Positions 33,601 through 41,979 of a DNA stretch of 64,000 nucleotides are shown in pieces; position 1 is the first letter of the stretch, and each line of letters starts with the position of its first letter. The notes below the pieces were generated by a model that was given only the letters and a program-made list of their open reading frames with translations, searched no databases and was not told the origin of the DNA. The stretch is taken from contig NZ_CP119075.1 of the NCBI RefSeq assembly GCF_029023725.1, positions 2,289,501 through 2,353,500 of the forward strand, in the 5' to 3' direction. Position numbers and translations under genes: made by a program. Origin of the DNA: Synoicihabitans lomoniglobus. Its GTDB lineage: Bacteria > Verrucomicrobiota > Verrucomicrobiia > Opitutales > Opitutaceae.

Positions 33601-34623
33601 GCTGATGCCGTAGGAAGAACCGCCGGTGCGAATGTCGCCGATCTTGATCGAGAGAATACGAGCCCCCGGAGCGACCCCGTTACGCGACGGATCATCGGGG
33701 TAATGGGAAGACGCGATCGAAGCCACGTGTGTGCCGTGCGTGCCGCTCACCGTGACGATGGAAAGCAGATCGCCACCTTCGTAAACTTGCACGCCGAACG
33801 TGGCATGGGTGAAGGCATCGAACGTGCCGTATTCCCCATCGATACCGTAGGGACGCAGCACGGTCTCATCGGCGAGGTCGGCGTCACGATCGGTATCCAC
33901 CAAAACGCGCCAGAATTCGCCATCATGCCAGACCACGCAGTCGTAGCTCGGCACCGGACCATCCGTGATCAAACCGTCTTCGACGGCATCGCGAAGGTCG
34001 GCGCGCGCCACCAGATCGGCTTCGGCGCGGGTGCGATCCGCCGCCGCTTTTTTTCGTGCGGCTTTCAATGCCACATCCTCCGTGCGCTCACGCTCGGCTC
34101 GAACGCGGCTGAGCTTGGCCTGCCACTCCCGCTCGATCTGTCCGGTCAGGCGGCGCAGCACGGCACCTTGGAAAAGTTCTTCGGCCGATTTGAGCCCGAG
34201 GCGAAAATCGCCGGACGGGTTGACCACCCCGTCCGGCAGCGACAGCGACCGGCCGCTCAGTCCGGCGAGGGCGCCGTCTTCCGCCCGTTGCACCACGGTG
34301 GACGTGTCGACGTCGCCACTGCCGGACGCATCGATCATGTCCACCACCTTGCGTTCACCGGTGGTGGTCACCGCCATGCCCGCCGCCGCGGGATCGACCC
34401 CGGTGTCGAAAATCGCGATCACGACATCGCGCCCGTCGTAAGTGGGATGCTCCGCGAGGAATGCGTTGGCCCCCACCTCCTCCTTGGGAATCAGACCGGA
34501 GCGCAACGCCTCAAAATCGGTCGGAGTGGGCTCCGCCGCCGGCAGGGCCGCCGCAAAGTTAACGAAAGCAAGAGCGAGCGCCACGCAACGCGGCGCGGCC
34601 CGACGGCGGTTCAATTCTAGCAT
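30640..34623 (-). CDS. Secreted tripeptidyl-peptidase II homologue (subtilisin-family S8 protease)
   Basis: 1327 residues from ATG 34623, the start that gives a signal peptide (APRCVALALAFVNFAAALPA, cleavage near residue 30). The subtilase triad is Asp73 (IFDTGVDP), His near 300 (SGTHGTHVAS) and Ser near 480 (NGTSMASPS), with the oxyanion Asn in SAGNEGPG. The roughly 220-residue insert between Asp and His, the preceding segment LIPKEEVGANAFLAEHPTYD, and a long C-terminal region are hallmarks of TPP II, which releases tripeptides from N-termini and forms giant assemblies in eukaryotes. Here export is predicted. The C-terminal third is alpha-helical and acid/Lys-rich. It starts 48 bp after the SDR gene, same strand. 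Confidence 0.9.
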   Translation of the reverse strand: MLELNRRRAAPRCVALALAFVNFAAALPAAEPTPTDFEALRSGLIPKEEVGANAFLAEHPTYDGRDVVIAIFDTGVDPAAAGMAVTTTGERKVVDMIDASGSGDVDTSTVVQRAEDGALAGLSGRSLSLPDGVVNPSGDFRLGLKSAEELFQGAVLRRLTGQIEREWQAKLSRVRAERERTEDVALKAARKKAAADRTRAEADLVARADLRDAVEDGLITDGPVPSYDCVVWHDGEFWRVLVDTDRDADLADETVLRPYGIDGEYGTFDAFTHATFGVQVYEGGDLLSIVTVSGTHGTHVASIASSHYPDDPSRNGVAPGARILSIKIGDIRTGGSSYGISESRALATAARYGVDLVNASWGGASIFQDGQDSNAGIYRALVERYDILAILSAGNEGPGLSTAGSAGGEASRLVGVGAYASTAMAKALYNSVKDSPNAALQFTSRGPTKDGDIGVDVMAPGAAWASYSAESLKGAEMINGTSMASPSVAGVAALVISAAKQNNIAATPVLMRNALILGAADIPEEDEMTRGRGMANAPGAWAKLQDIQNEPAFGAFYDLDVSGGTFTESGRGLYLREAIDEPSRRVAVGVQPAWSESVPTDAQYGWEADFVLTPADDWVQAPEYLHLANGRQSFSVLLNIPAADAATRERGGVLTSRIDAHLVNQPELGVVWSMPITIVRPAETDVFTDQHLKTSVTLQPAETARLFYTVPPGMDKLQLRAKHVADDPVARRFFIQALTVAAESSQTRFKADSVHWVEEGDEMVMNIPVKPGGVTELALNQYFYSADPATLQLDLEWAGVGVGGGTITVEPNVGWTPVEINPPARRSVEVEAQVSHGISVHLPQTTKVFHDDERNERPATTLRPESERADMMRVSYTLDFKEATKAALADQQDYDFSEVLGGGRALVVHESGEVLYNGFPDLDAPISFPKGKSTIISEWLSGQAGAVDAVKTYPMRVAVALDSPKSLSVAPNLRGIFNGRTISSLDLRPGRENILMLKDSAVDELAEISPAPDYFIGEMVFKDEEDHEIVKQSLVYLAGHAPSKTTDQDPKAKPAEDLKSDDEKFADALADLQLKFVREHRMSTDVAVMARRTAVLSDLLASRPEDPAPLIEQAIDGAIAAGLASDIWGEAKPAESDEGAEGRDATESPTEVAAVMPMAEAPDLATILGWLDSAEASAKPTEVSQFFGAKPVAAPGDLAARDRIAAQEKKLNTQREALAQINLLRADLHRGAGDLEAAWLSWAEIGRWESKPADNTAKLEAKLYREAGLLGLALQALNTQIEEDGFNAGLLKKRIELYRELDWKDVAEQQERVLALRAHRQALMKKL

Positions 34624-34670
34624 GGCAAAACACAGGCGAACGCCCCGGAGGCGTGCAAGCCCGGGTGAGC

Positions 34671-35489
34671 TCAATTTGCGGGCTTGGTGGGGACGTATGA
34701 CGACAACACCCGATGCGAAAGCCACGTGCTCAAGCGCAGCGGCAGACGCGACAACAACGCACATTGGACTTTATTGAGCCAGCCGGTGACCACATGGCCG
34801 CGGTCGGTCTGCAAGGCGGCCAGCGCTTCCCGGACCACCTGGTCGCTCGTTTGGGTAAATCGGTCGCCCCAACCACCGCGCTGCATGCCCGCCCGATCGT
34901 GAAACTCCGACGCGGTCGATCCCGGACACACCGCCAAAACACGCACGCCCTGCGGAGCCAGTTCGGCCCGCAATGCGTAACTCCATTGCAGGACAAAGGC
35001 TTTGGTCGCTCCATAGCAGGCCATGAACGGCGTGGGCTGGAATGCGACCACCGAAGCGAGGTTCATGATCGTGCCGCCCCGGGCCTGCAACACGGGCAGT
35101 AGCCCTGCGGTCAGTTCCACGACCGCCGCGATATTAACTTCTATAAGATTCTGATGTGAAGCGATATCCGTTTCACCGAATGTCCCGAACTTTCCCAATC
35201 CCGCGTTATTGATCAGTAATACCGGGCCCTCCGGGGCACGTTCGCGCAGGGTTGCTAATACCTGCGCCAATGCGGCGCCCCGAGAAGCGGGATCACTCAA
35301 ATCAGTTTCGATATGGCGCAGGTTAAGCTGATCTAAAACCTGCTCCGGTTCCCGCCGGGATAGGTTGCAAATGAAGACATCACGCTTCAGCTTTCCGATG
35401 TGCGAAACGAACGATTTTCCGATCCCGGAAGATCCGCCGGTCAAGACGACCGACGTGTATGGGAAGTCGTCGTTTTCAGGCCCGGTCAT
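34671..35489 (-). CDS. Short-chain dehydrogenase/reductase
   Basis: 272 residues from ATG 35489 (a GTG 18 bp upstream also fits). Classic SDR features: nucleotide-binding TGGSSGIG near residue 16, Asp64-like DLSD, NNAG (LLINNAGLGKFG), catalytic Ser in NLASV, YGATK active site and the PG motif (VCPGSTASEF). NADP preference is likely from the Arg-rich LSRREPE segment. The substrate is unknown; relatives act on ketones of lipids or small molecules. Directly upstream of the TPP II homologue gene and divergent from hpf. Confidence 0.9.
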   Translation of the reverse strand: MTGPENDDFPYTSVVLTGGSSGIGKSFVSHIGKLKRDVFICNLSRREPEQVLDQLNLRHIETDLSDPASRGAALAQVLATLRERAPEGPVLLINNAGLGKFGTFGETDIASHQNLIEVNIAAVVELTAGLLPVLQARGGTIMNLASVVAFQPTPFMACYGATKAFVLQWSYALRAELAPQGVRVLAVCPGSTASEFHDRAGMQRGGWGDRFTQTSDQVVREALAALQTDRGHVVTGWLNKVQCALLSRLPLRLSTWLSHRVLSSYVPTKPAN

Positions 35490-35548
35490 ACGATTGAAGG
35501 GCGGCACTTTTCACTTTCTCGGTCAAGAACCCGAAAGGAACAAAAACC

Positions 35549-35926
35549 ATGATAAATGACAACCGTGCACACGAACTGATCGTTTCCGGCATCCACCTCG
35601 ACCTCACGCCTTCGTTGAAGACGTATGTTCAGGAAAAGTCCGATCGTCTGTTTCGTCACGAGGAGAGAATCGTCCGACTCAGGGTCGAAGTTGAATGCGA
35701 CCCGAAACAGACACCCGCCCAACGCTTTACCGCCAAGGGTCACATCGAAATCCACGGCCCCGACATGAATGCTTCGGTGACCACGGATGAATGCCACAAG
35801 GCCGTCTCGCTGTTGGTCGACAAACTCGATCGCATGCTCCGACGCCGATCCCGATTTTTTAAGGTAAAACGGCACCGCACCACTCTGCCCGAGTTCAATC
35901 CCGGCCTCCTGCCGGATCCGATCTGA
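35549..35926 (+). CDS. hpf: Ribosome hibernation promotion factor
   Basis: 125 residues: the short form without the C-terminal dimerisation domain. LIVSGIHLDLTPSLKTYVQEK is the family N-terminus, with helix-sheet pattern and VDKLDRMLRRR in the basic second helix that binds the decoding centre of idle 30S/70S ribosomes. An AAAGGAA site 8 bp upstream of ATG 35549 is one of the clearer ribosome sites in the window. A strong terminator follows, so it is a single-gene unit. Confidence 0.92.
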   Translation: MINDNRAHELIVSGIHLDLTPSLKTYVQEKSDRLFRHEERIVRLRVEVECDPKQTPAQRFTAKGHIEIHGPDMNASVTTDECHKAVSLLVDKLDRMLRRRSRFFKVKRHRTTLPEFNPGLLPDPI

Positions 35927-35956
35927 CTCGATTACCCGTTTAGCTCTCACTACGAA

Positions 35957-35990
35957 GGGCCCGTCCAACGACCGAGGGACGGGCTTTTTC
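35957..35990 (+). terminator. Rho-independent terminator of hpf
   Basis: Stem GCCCGTCC (35959-35966) and GGACGGGC (35977-35984) with a 10-base loop, followed by TTTTT. Confidence 0.85.
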
Positions 35991-36017
35991 GTGCCCGCGA
36001 ACAAGGGGCCGTTCACG

Positions 36018-36054
36018 AAAAAGCCCGCGGCGCTGGGAGCGCTCGCGGGCTTTT
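36018..36054. terminator. Bidirectional hairpin terminator, probably for tRNA-Arg
   Basis: AAAAGCCCGCG and CGCGGGCTTTT arms surround a 14-base loop, so it ends in U-tracts on both strands. It lies just downstream of the minus-strand tRNA. Confidence 0.8.
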
Positions 36055-36061
36055 CGAAAAC

Positions 36062-36138
36062 TGGTGCACCCGTAGGGACTTGAACCCCAAACCTTCTGAT
36101 TCGTAGTCAGACGCTCTATCCAATTGAGCTACGGGTGC
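36062..36138 (-). tRNA. tRNA-Arg (anticodon ACG)
   Basis: Full cloverleaf on the minus strand: acceptor stem GCACCCG/CGGGTGC, D arm GCTC...GAGC, anticodon stem TCTGA/TCAGA with loop CTACGAA giving anticodon ACG (wobble A, normally converted to inosine), T loop TTCAAGT, discriminator A and an encoded CCA (36062-36064). It reads CGU/CGC/CGA arginine codons. Confidence 0.97.
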
Positions 36139-36285
36139 GTCGAGGAACGGAGAAAAAGAGAGCATTGGGAGGACAGGGCAAGCGCTATTTGAATGATTTT
36201 CTTTTCGGTCGTCGATCTGAGCGGAAACGACGTCTTCACGGGTTTGCGCTGGCGTGGCGGGCGCGGCGGCGTTGATGTTCCCGCC

Positions 36286-37437
36286 ATGCCTGAATCGGTC
36301 GACTCCCCTCGCCCGCAACATCTGCTTACCGATCGCCAACGTAAGCTGGTGGGCTTCGCGTTGGGATTTCTCGCCCTCGTCGTCATCATCGGCCTGCTCG
36401 CGTTGTCATTCGTCGTGCTCGCCCGACTGGTCGGAATCTTCTCCGGTGTGCTTTGGCCGATCACCGCCGCCGGCATCATCGCGCTGGTGCTGCGTCCGGT
36501 GGTCGATGCCCTCGAAAGCAAACTCGACCGCCCCCGGGTAGCCTCGGTGGTCATTCTTTACGCGTTGGTCGCATTCGTGCTCACGGGATTGATGCTGCTG
36601 GTCACGCCCAAACTGGTCGAACAGGTGCTCGATTTCATCGCCTTCGTGCCGGAGTTTTGGCAAAGCGCGCTATCCTTCGTGAAGGAAAACTATCCCGACT
36701 GGATCGTGTTGGTCGAAAAACAAATGGCCAACCCCCACATCAAGGCCGTGGTGGATTCCGCCTTGGCCGAGGCGCAATCGTTGCTCACCCAGGCATTGCC
36801 GTCGATCAAAGCCGCTGGTTCGGGCGCGATGAACGTATTCAGCTTCGTCACCAACCTGGCCATCGTGCCGATCTACCTGTTTTTCTTTCTACTCTCCCGT
36901 CGCGACCCCACCCGGAGCCTGGGCGAACAGATTACGTTTCTGGAGAAACCCGTGCGTGACGATGTGGTGTTTTTGGTCCGGGAATTCATTGGCATCGTGG
37001 TCTCGTTTTTCCGCGGCCAGCTCATGATCGGCCTGATCATGGGGCTGCTGCTCACCATCGGGTTCGCCATCATGGGCTTGAAGTTCGCCCTCGTGCTCGG
37101 CCTGACTCTGGGCGTGCTCAACATCGTGCCCTACCTCGGCACGATCATTGGACTGAGCATTGCGTTGCCACTGGCGTTTTTCCAACCCGAGGGCGGCTGG
37201 ATGCTGGTGGGCAAAGTCATGGTCGTGTTTGTCATCGTGCAAAACATCGAGGGTTGGTTTCTCACCCCCAAGATCATGGGCGAACGCACCGGCCTGCACC
37301 CAGTGATCATCATTTTCGCCATCTTCTTCTGGGGCACGGCATTTGACGGCATCCTCGGCATGATCCTCGCGATCCCGTTGACGGCGTTTTTCGTCACGGC
37401 GTGGCGATTGGCGAAACACAAATACTTCGAGAGATAA
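36286..37437 (+). CDS. AI-2E family transporter (PerM/YdgG-type membrane protein)
   Basis: 383 residues from ATG 36286; upstream in-frame codons are hydrophilic and not conserved in character. Eight hydrophobic segments in the usual layout: pairs at the N-terminus, a central soluble loop (residues about 110-190), then four to five helices at the C-terminus (PIYLFFFLLS; FFRGQLMIGLIMGLLLTIGF; GLTLGVLNIVPYLGTIIG; HPVIIIFAIFFWGTAFDGILGMILAIPL). The family exports small molecules or ions; the name AI-2E reflects one member only. Followed 9 bp later by a zinc-ribbon membrane protein, probably co-transcribed. Confidence 0.9.
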   Translation: MPESVDSPRPQHLLTDRQRKLVGFALGFLALVVIIGLLALSFVVLARLVGIFSGVLWPITAAGIIALVLRPVVDALESKLDRPRVASVVILYALVAFVLTGLMLLVTPKLVEQVLDFIAFVPEFWQSALSFVKENYPDWIVLVEKQMANPHIKAVVDSALAEAQSLLTQALPSIKAAGSGAMNVFSFVTNLAIVPIYLFFFLLSRRDPTRSLGEQITFLEKPVRDDVVFLVREFIGIVVSFFRGQLMIGLIMGLLLTIGFAIMGLKFALVLGLTLGVLNIVPYLGTIIGLSIALPLAFFQPEGGWMLVGKVMVVFVIVQNIEGWFLTPKIMGERTGLHPVIIIFAIFFWGTAFDGILGMILAIPLTAFFVTAWRLAKHKYFER

Positions 37438-37446
37438 ATCGGGCCG

Positions 37447-37743
37447 ATGCCTTCCCGACCGTTGGAATCTCCCGCCGAATGCGCCAATTGCGGCGAGCCC
37501 ATCCCGCGCGGAGCCAAATCATGCTCGGCGTGCGGCGCGGATGAACGGACCGGTTGGCGAGAGTCCGATATTTACGACGGTCTGGATCTGCCTGATGACG
37601 CGTGGGCCGACGTAGACGCCCCGTCTTCGCCCGATCCGCGCCCGCTGGCGTCGGGCCGACCGGGTCAGCTCGCGTGGTATTGGTGGGCCACCGGGCTGCT
37701 GCTCTTTCTGGCGTTTGGGATGGCCGTGCTCGGACTGCGGTAA
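37447..37743 (+). CDS. Small zinc-ribbon membrane protein
   Basis: 98 residues. An N-terminal double CxxC ribbon (CANCGEPIPRGAKSCSACG) should bind one zinc; a linker rich in Asp and Pro leads to one C-terminal transmembrane helix (WYWWATGLLLFLAFGMAVLGL). Function unknown; such proteins are common in Verrucomicrobiota. It sits between the AI-2E family gene and the beta-CASP nuclease gene with short gaps. Confidence 0.7.
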   Translation: MPSRPLESPAECANCGEPIPRGAKSCSACGADERTGWRESDIYDGLDLPDDAWADVDAPSSPDPRPLASGRPGQLAWYWWATGLLLFLAFGMAVLGLR

Positions 37744-37766
37744 GCGCGGGCCGCACTCTTGGCGTT

Positions 37767-38753
37767 ATGGCATGGCAGGTAAAAAGTCGCAACGGCATCT
37801 GGCTGCCCCAGATCGATTGGTGGCTCGATGCCCACAAGCCGGCCCCGCGATCCGTCATCAGTCACGCCCACGCCGACCACGTGGCGCGGCATGGCGAGGC
37901 CATTTGCACGCCGGCCACGGCCGCGTTGATCGAAGCTCGCTCCGGCAAACCGAAATCACCTCCGCGCACCATCGAGTTTGATTGCCCGATTTCGCTCACG
38001 CCCACCGCCACGCTCACGCTCGTGCCGGCGGGGCACGTGTTGGGATCGGCACAGGCTTTGATCAGTCATCCTGAGTATGGGCGTCTCCTTTACACCGGGG
38101 ATTTCAAACTGCGGCCTTCCGGCACGGCGGAAACCTGCGCCACGCCGGCCGCCGACGTGTTGATCATGGAAACGACGTTTGCGCGCTCCCACTACGTGTT
38201 CCCTCCTGCCGAGACCGTCTTTCGCGATGTGATCGCGTTCTGCCGGGAGACATTGGCTCAAGGCGAAATCCCGGTGCTGCTCGGCTACAGTCTCGGCCGT
38301 AGTCAGGAGATTTTGCACGGCCTCTCCGACGCCGACTTACCCCTCATGCTGCATCCCATGGTGGAGAAGGTTACCCGCGTATACGAAAGCCATGACGTCA
38401 CTTTCCCGGCTTACACCTCCTTCGCTCCGATGTTTGCACCGGGCCATGTGATCATCACTCCAGCCCAGGCGCTCAAAGGCGAGCTGTTCAGCGCGGTGGG
38501 ACCCATTCGCACTGCCGTGCTGACCGGCTGGGCGATCGATACCGCGACCCGATACCGGCACGCCTGCGACGCGGCCTTCCCCTTGTCCGATCATGCCGGC
38601 TACGAAGATTTGCTGGAATTTGTCCGGCGGGTGAACCCCCGGCGGGTTTACACGGTCCATGGTTTTGCCGACGAATTTGCCGCCACGCTGCGTCAGCGGG
38701 GCATCGATGCCTGGGCACTGGGTCGCAACAATCAACTCGAGCTAACGTTCTAA
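37767..38753 (+). CDS. Metallo-beta-lactamase/beta-CASP exonuclease-like protein
   Basis: 328 residues from ATG 37767. The MBL zinc motif is SHAHADH, followed by GDF, METTFAR, and the beta-CASP-type SDHAGY and C-terminal VHG. This subgroup is annotated as an mRNA 3'-end-processing-like exonuclease often found with an ATP-dependent ligase and a DEXH helicase in a DNA-repair cassette; neither partner is adjacent here. Cytoplasmic nucleic-acid hydrolase; substrate inferred. Confidence 0.85.
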   Translation: MAWQVKSRNGIWLPQIDWWLDAHKPAPRSVISHAHADHVARHGEAICTPATAALIEARSGKPKSPPRTIEFDCPISLTPTATLTLVPAGHVLGSAQALISHPEYGRLLYTGDFKLRPSGTAETCATPAADVLIMETTFARSHYVFPPAETVFRDVIAFCRETLAQGEIPVLLGYSLGRSQEILHGLSDADLPLMLHPMVEKVTRVYESHDVTFPAYTSFAPMFAPGHVIITPAQALKGELFSAVGPIRTAVLTGWAIDTATRYRHACDAAFPLSDHAGYEDLLEFVRRVNPRRVYTVHGFADEFAATLRQRGIDAWALGRNNQLELTF

Positions 38754-38851
38754 GCGGGTGACTTTGCCGCGGGTCAGTGAAACAATGCGCTGAAACTTTG
38801 TTCGAATAAATCGGGTATGAGGGTCGTCGCACCAACCAACCTTTCAATTCC

Positions 38852-39682
38852 TTGCCTTCTTTCCGCCGCACCACGCTTTCGATTCTTCTGTCCGCGATCA
38901 CGCTCACCGCGATGGCCCCGTGCTCCATGCATGCGAGCGAGCTGCCACTCACCGATGGTGAACACTTCACCTACCGGCTGAGCTGGGGTATCTTTGGCAA
39001 AGCGGGGGAACTGCATATGACCGCCAGCAAAGCGCCCGGAGCGGAGGACAGTCACACCACCATCGTGATGGAAACGTCGACCCGCGGCGTCATTCGCGCC
39101 CTTTATCCGTTCGATGGTCGGGCCGAGTCGCTCTACGAGAACGACACCGGACGACTCCTCCAGGCCAAAGCCACCACGATGTCGCGCACCAAGGAAACCA
39201 GCGCCATCATCGATTTGAACTACGACACTGCGATGGCGAGCTACGTGGATCACCTGCGTCCGGAAAAATCACTCGAAGTGGAAATACCCGACGGGAATCC
39301 GGCCGACTTCCTGACCACATTGATTCAAACCCGCACCTGGGATCTCGCCATCGGTGAAAAACGTGACGTCACCGTGCTCTTCGATGACGAGTTCTATGAA
39401 CTCCAGATTACCGCCGAGGAAGAGGTCACGATCAAAACGCCCTGGGGAAAGAAACGGGCCTTGGTGCTCATCCCACGCATGGTCGAAAACCCCAAGGGCA
39501 TGTTCAAACGCGGTGGCGAAGTGCGCGTCTGGTTGTCGCTCGACGGCCAACGCCTGCCGCTTCGTTTTGAAGTAAAAGTCAAAGTGGGCACGGCGGTGGC
39601 CGTGCTGACTGATCACGGTTCCAGCGATCCGGCCGCGGCGGAAATTGCGCCGAGCGCAGGCATTGCCACGTCCGATCTCTAG
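38852..39682 (+). CDS. DUF3108 domain exported protein
   Basis: 276 residues from TTG 38852; the start is uncertain because no ATG gives a complete signal peptide. A signal peptide (SILLSAITLTAMAPCSMHA) is followed by the DUF3108 pattern: GEHFTYRLSWGIFGKAGELHM, TRGVIRALYPFDGRAES, then FDDEFYELQITAEEEVTIKTPWG and VRVWLSLDGQRLPLRFEVKV. Likely a periplasmic beta-barrel-like lipid- or ligand-binding fold; function not established. Its stop overlaps by four bases the stop of the convergent glycosylase gene. Confidence 0.8.
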   Translation: MPSFRRTTLSILLSAITLTAMAPCSMHASELPLTDGEHFTYRLSWGIFGKAGELHMTASKAPGAEDSHTTIVMETSTRGVIRALYPFDGRAESLYENDTGRLLQAKATTMSRTKETSAIIDLNYDTAMASYVDHLRPEKSLEVEIPDGNPADFLTTLIQTRTWDLAIGEKRDVTVLFDDEFYELQITAEEEVTIKTPWGKKRALVLIPRMVENPKGMFKRGGEVRVWLSLDGQRLPLRFEVKVKVGTAVAVLTDHGSSDPAAAEIAPSAGIATSDL

Positions 39683-40221
39683 GACTCGTCTGAACCCCGC
39701 CAAACAAATCGCCACGGTTTGGCGGCCCAATTCGGGCCGGCGTAATCGATGCCGATCCGGGGCGTGGCACTCACTTCGTCCGCGGGAACGACCCGTCCGT
39801 CATCCTCCAACCACAAGCCGCTCGCCGGAGCACAAGGCTGGGTATTCAAATCGCGGTCGATCCCGAGGCGTTTCGTGAGACGTCCCGGGCCTTGAATGCG
39901 TTGCGTGCCACGAATCAGCACGGCGGCCGGATAGTCGCGCGGTCCGGTGACGAGATTGAGCATTTCGTGCACGCCGTAACACAAATACACATACCAGACG
40001 CCCGCCGGTTCAAACATGACCGAAGTGCGCGGGGTGCGACCGCGAAACGCGTGGCTGGCCTGATCCCGCGGGCCGTCATATGCCTCCGTCTCTGTAATGC
40101 GGGTTCGGATACGTGTTCCGTCCGTCGGCGACTGGCGGACCAAAAGCTTCCCGAGCAGGCTCCGCGCATGCTGCACGGTTTGGACGGTGGACCACTCGGA
40201 CGCGGCGACGATGCGAGCCAT
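39679..40221 (-). CDS. 3-methyladenine DNA glycosylase (AAG/MPG type)
   Basis: 180 residues from ATG 40221. Hallmarks: LARSLLGKLL-type start (HARSLLGKLLVR), active-site Glu in TRITETEAYDGPRDQASHAF, GRTPRTSVMFEPAGVWYVYLCYGVHEMLN, and PAAVLIRG. The enzyme removes alkylated purines from DNA in base-excision repair. A longer open frame exists upstream (to 41037) but lies opposite the PfkB gene and has no conserved content. Divergent from the kinase by 105 bp. Confidence 0.92.
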   Translation of the reverse strand: MARIVAASEWSTVQTVQHARSLLGKLLVRQSPTDGTRIRTRITETEAYDGPRDQASHAFRGRTPRTSVMFEPAGVWYVYLCYGVHEMLNLVTGPRDYPAAVLIRGTQRIQGPGRLTKRLGIDRDLNTQPCAPASGLWLEDDGRVVPADEVSATPRIGIDYAGPNWAAKPWRFVWRGSDES

Positions 40222-40326
40222 CCCGTCGTTGTTGGGCGGAGAGGCACCGTTGGCAATGCCGGGGTTGCCGATTCCCGCGCAATTCCCCACGGTATCGATC
40301 GGCCGTTTCGCCTCCCCAATTTTCCC

Positions 40327-41223
40327 GTGCCCGCCTCCACTCTCACTTTCACCGCCAATCCCCTGGCCGAAACCACGCTGACCTTCGCGTCGTCCCTGGC
40401 ATTCGGCCGCACGCATCGTGCGCAACAGGAGTCGTTTCAAGTCGGCGGCAAGGGCTTCAATGTCGCCAAAATGATGCAGCGCCTCGGAGCCGAGGTATCT
40501 GCCTTGAGCTTTGCTGGCGGCCCCACCGGCGCGCATTGCCGCGCCTGGCTGCAGGATCACGCCCAGTATCCCTGGGAACTCATCCCCACTCTCCCCTCCA
40601 CGCGCGCCGGATGGGTCGCCCGCGATGCCGATCACGGCGAAACCACGTTCCTCGGCCCCGATCAACCGCTCGATGCCGCGGCCGCCTTTGCGGCGGCCAC
40701 GCGTTTGTCCAAACTCAGCGCCGACGCCTCCGTGGCAATCTGCGGCAGCATTCCCGGCTGGGATCGGTCGGCCTGCCAGCCGTTGCAAACTGCCTGCCGC
40801 CACCTGGCCGAAACCGATCGTCTCATCGTCGACACCTATGGTCCGCCCTTGCGGGATCTGGTGGAACTGCCGCTGACGTTGGTCAAAATCAACCGGGACG
40901 AGTTTAAGCAACTCCTGCAATCGTGCGATTGTTCGCCCAGTCTGGCCGCCGCCCAACGCCGTTTCCCCGTGCAACGCTGGGTTATCACCGACGGTCGCCA
41001 TGATATCGAGTTCGCCACCGCCCATTCCTCGGGCCACGTGTCACCGCCGGTCATCTCCGAAGTGTCGGCCACGGGATCGGGCGATGTGTTCCTCGCCTCA
41101 GTGTTGAGCTCCGACTTCAGATCGGCGAATCCCGATTGGATCGACATCATCACGCGAGCGGCGCACCTGGCGGCGGCCAATGCGGCCCACGTCGAGATTG
41201 CGGAATTCGAACTCTTTCCCTAA
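40327..41223 (+). CDS. PfkB-family sugar kinase (1-phosphofructokinase-like)
   Basis: 298 residues from GTG 40327, the start matching the family N-terminus (LTFTANPLAETTL). PfkB motif 1 is VGGKGFNVAKMMQRLG and motif 2 is SATGSGDVFLASVLS with the catalytic Asp; KINRDEFKQLL resembles the nucleotide pocket of FruK/LacC. The family phosphorylates fructose-1-phosphate or tagatose-6-phosphate. No PTS genes are near, so the sugar phosphate is unknown. Confidence 0.85.
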   Translation: MPASTLTFTANPLAETTLTFASSLAFGRTHRAQQESFQVGGKGFNVAKMMQRLGAEVSALSFAGGPTGAHCRAWLQDHAQYPWELIPTLPSTRAGWVARDADHGETTFLGPDQPLDAAAAFAAATRLSKLSADASVAICGSIPGWDRSACQPLQTACRHLAETDRLIVDTYGPPLRDLVELPLTLVKINRDEFKQLLQSCDCSPSLAAAQRRFPVQRWVITDGRHDIEFATAHSSGHVSPPVISEVSATGSGDVFLASVLSSDFRSANPDWIDIITRAAHLAAANAAHVEIAEFELFP

Positions 41224-41289
41224 TTCAAAGTCTAACTCACTCCCCAACGGTTATTTCGACCGTCAATCTACTCCTCAGACACATCCATC

Positions 41290-41979
41290 ATGAACAAGAA
41301 TGTCGTCATCGTTATCCTCCTCTTGATCGCCATCATCGGAGGCGGTCTCGCCTACCGCGGCTACCGCGCCGAACTGGAACAATCGATCGCCGCCGAACGT
41401 CTCGCCGCCGAGCAGGCTGAAGCCGCCAAGGTGCAGGCCGAGGAACGGCGTCGGATTGAAGCCGAAGCCGAGGCCCACCGACTCGCCGCCCTCAAAGCCC
41501 AGCAGGAGGCCGATGCCGCCGCGGTCGCCCTCGCCCAATTACGCGCCGACCAAGCCGAAGCCGAAGCCGCCCGTCTCGCCGCCGAGGAAGAAGCCCGCGT
41601 CGCGGCGGTCCGCTTGGAACAGTTGCGCCAGGAAAAGGAACTCGCGCAGGGCGAGGCACGCCGCCGCGCCGAGGAAGCCGAACGCGCCGCCATGGCCGCC
41701 GAAGTCGCCCGCCGCGAAGCCGCCGCCCGTCTCGCCGAAGCCGAACGAGCCAAGCGCGAAGCCGCCGACCTCGAGGCCGCCCGACTCGCCGAATTACGCC
41801 GGGTGCAGGCGCAGGAAAGCGAGGAGGAAAAGGTTCGCCGCATGCTGCTCGGTCGTCCCGTGCTGCCCATGGATTACAAGCGCCGCAACCACGAGCGCCT
41901 CTCCGTCGATATCATCAACGCCCACGGCGGCGTGATCGTGCCCAAGGAAGAAACCAAAGCAGACGCTCCCGGGAACTAG
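41290..41979 (+). CDS. Membrane-anchored coiled-coil protein (TolA-like helix)
   Basis: 229 residues. A single N-terminal transmembrane segment (VVIVILLLIAIIGGGLAY) is followed by about 150 residues of uninterrupted Ala/Glu/Arg-rich coiled coil (AERLAAEQAEAAKVQAEE and so on), then a short C-terminal domain (LPMDYKRRNHERLSVDIINA). Likely spans the periplasm. The composition resembles TolA domain II, but no TolA C-terminal domain is seen. Confidence 0.7.
   Translation: MNKNVVIVILLLIAIIGGGLAYRGYRAELEQSIAAERLAAEQAEAAKVQAEERRRIEAEAEAHRLAALKAQQEADAAAVALAQLRADQAEAEAARLAAEEEARVAAVRLEQLRQEKELAQGEARRRAEEAERAAMAAEVARREAAARLAEAERAKREAADLEAARLAELRRVQAQESEEEKVRRMLLGRPVLPMDYKRRNHERLSVDIINAHGGVIVPKEETKADAPGN

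Noticed and set aside
36193-36285. Upstream start for the AI-2E family gene
   Set aside because: The extra residues are hydrophilic and precede the normal family start at 36286.
40222-41037. Upstream extension of the DNA glycosylase frame to 41037
   Set aside because: It lies opposite the PfkB kinase and has none of the glycosylase family residues; the family N-terminus begins at 40221.
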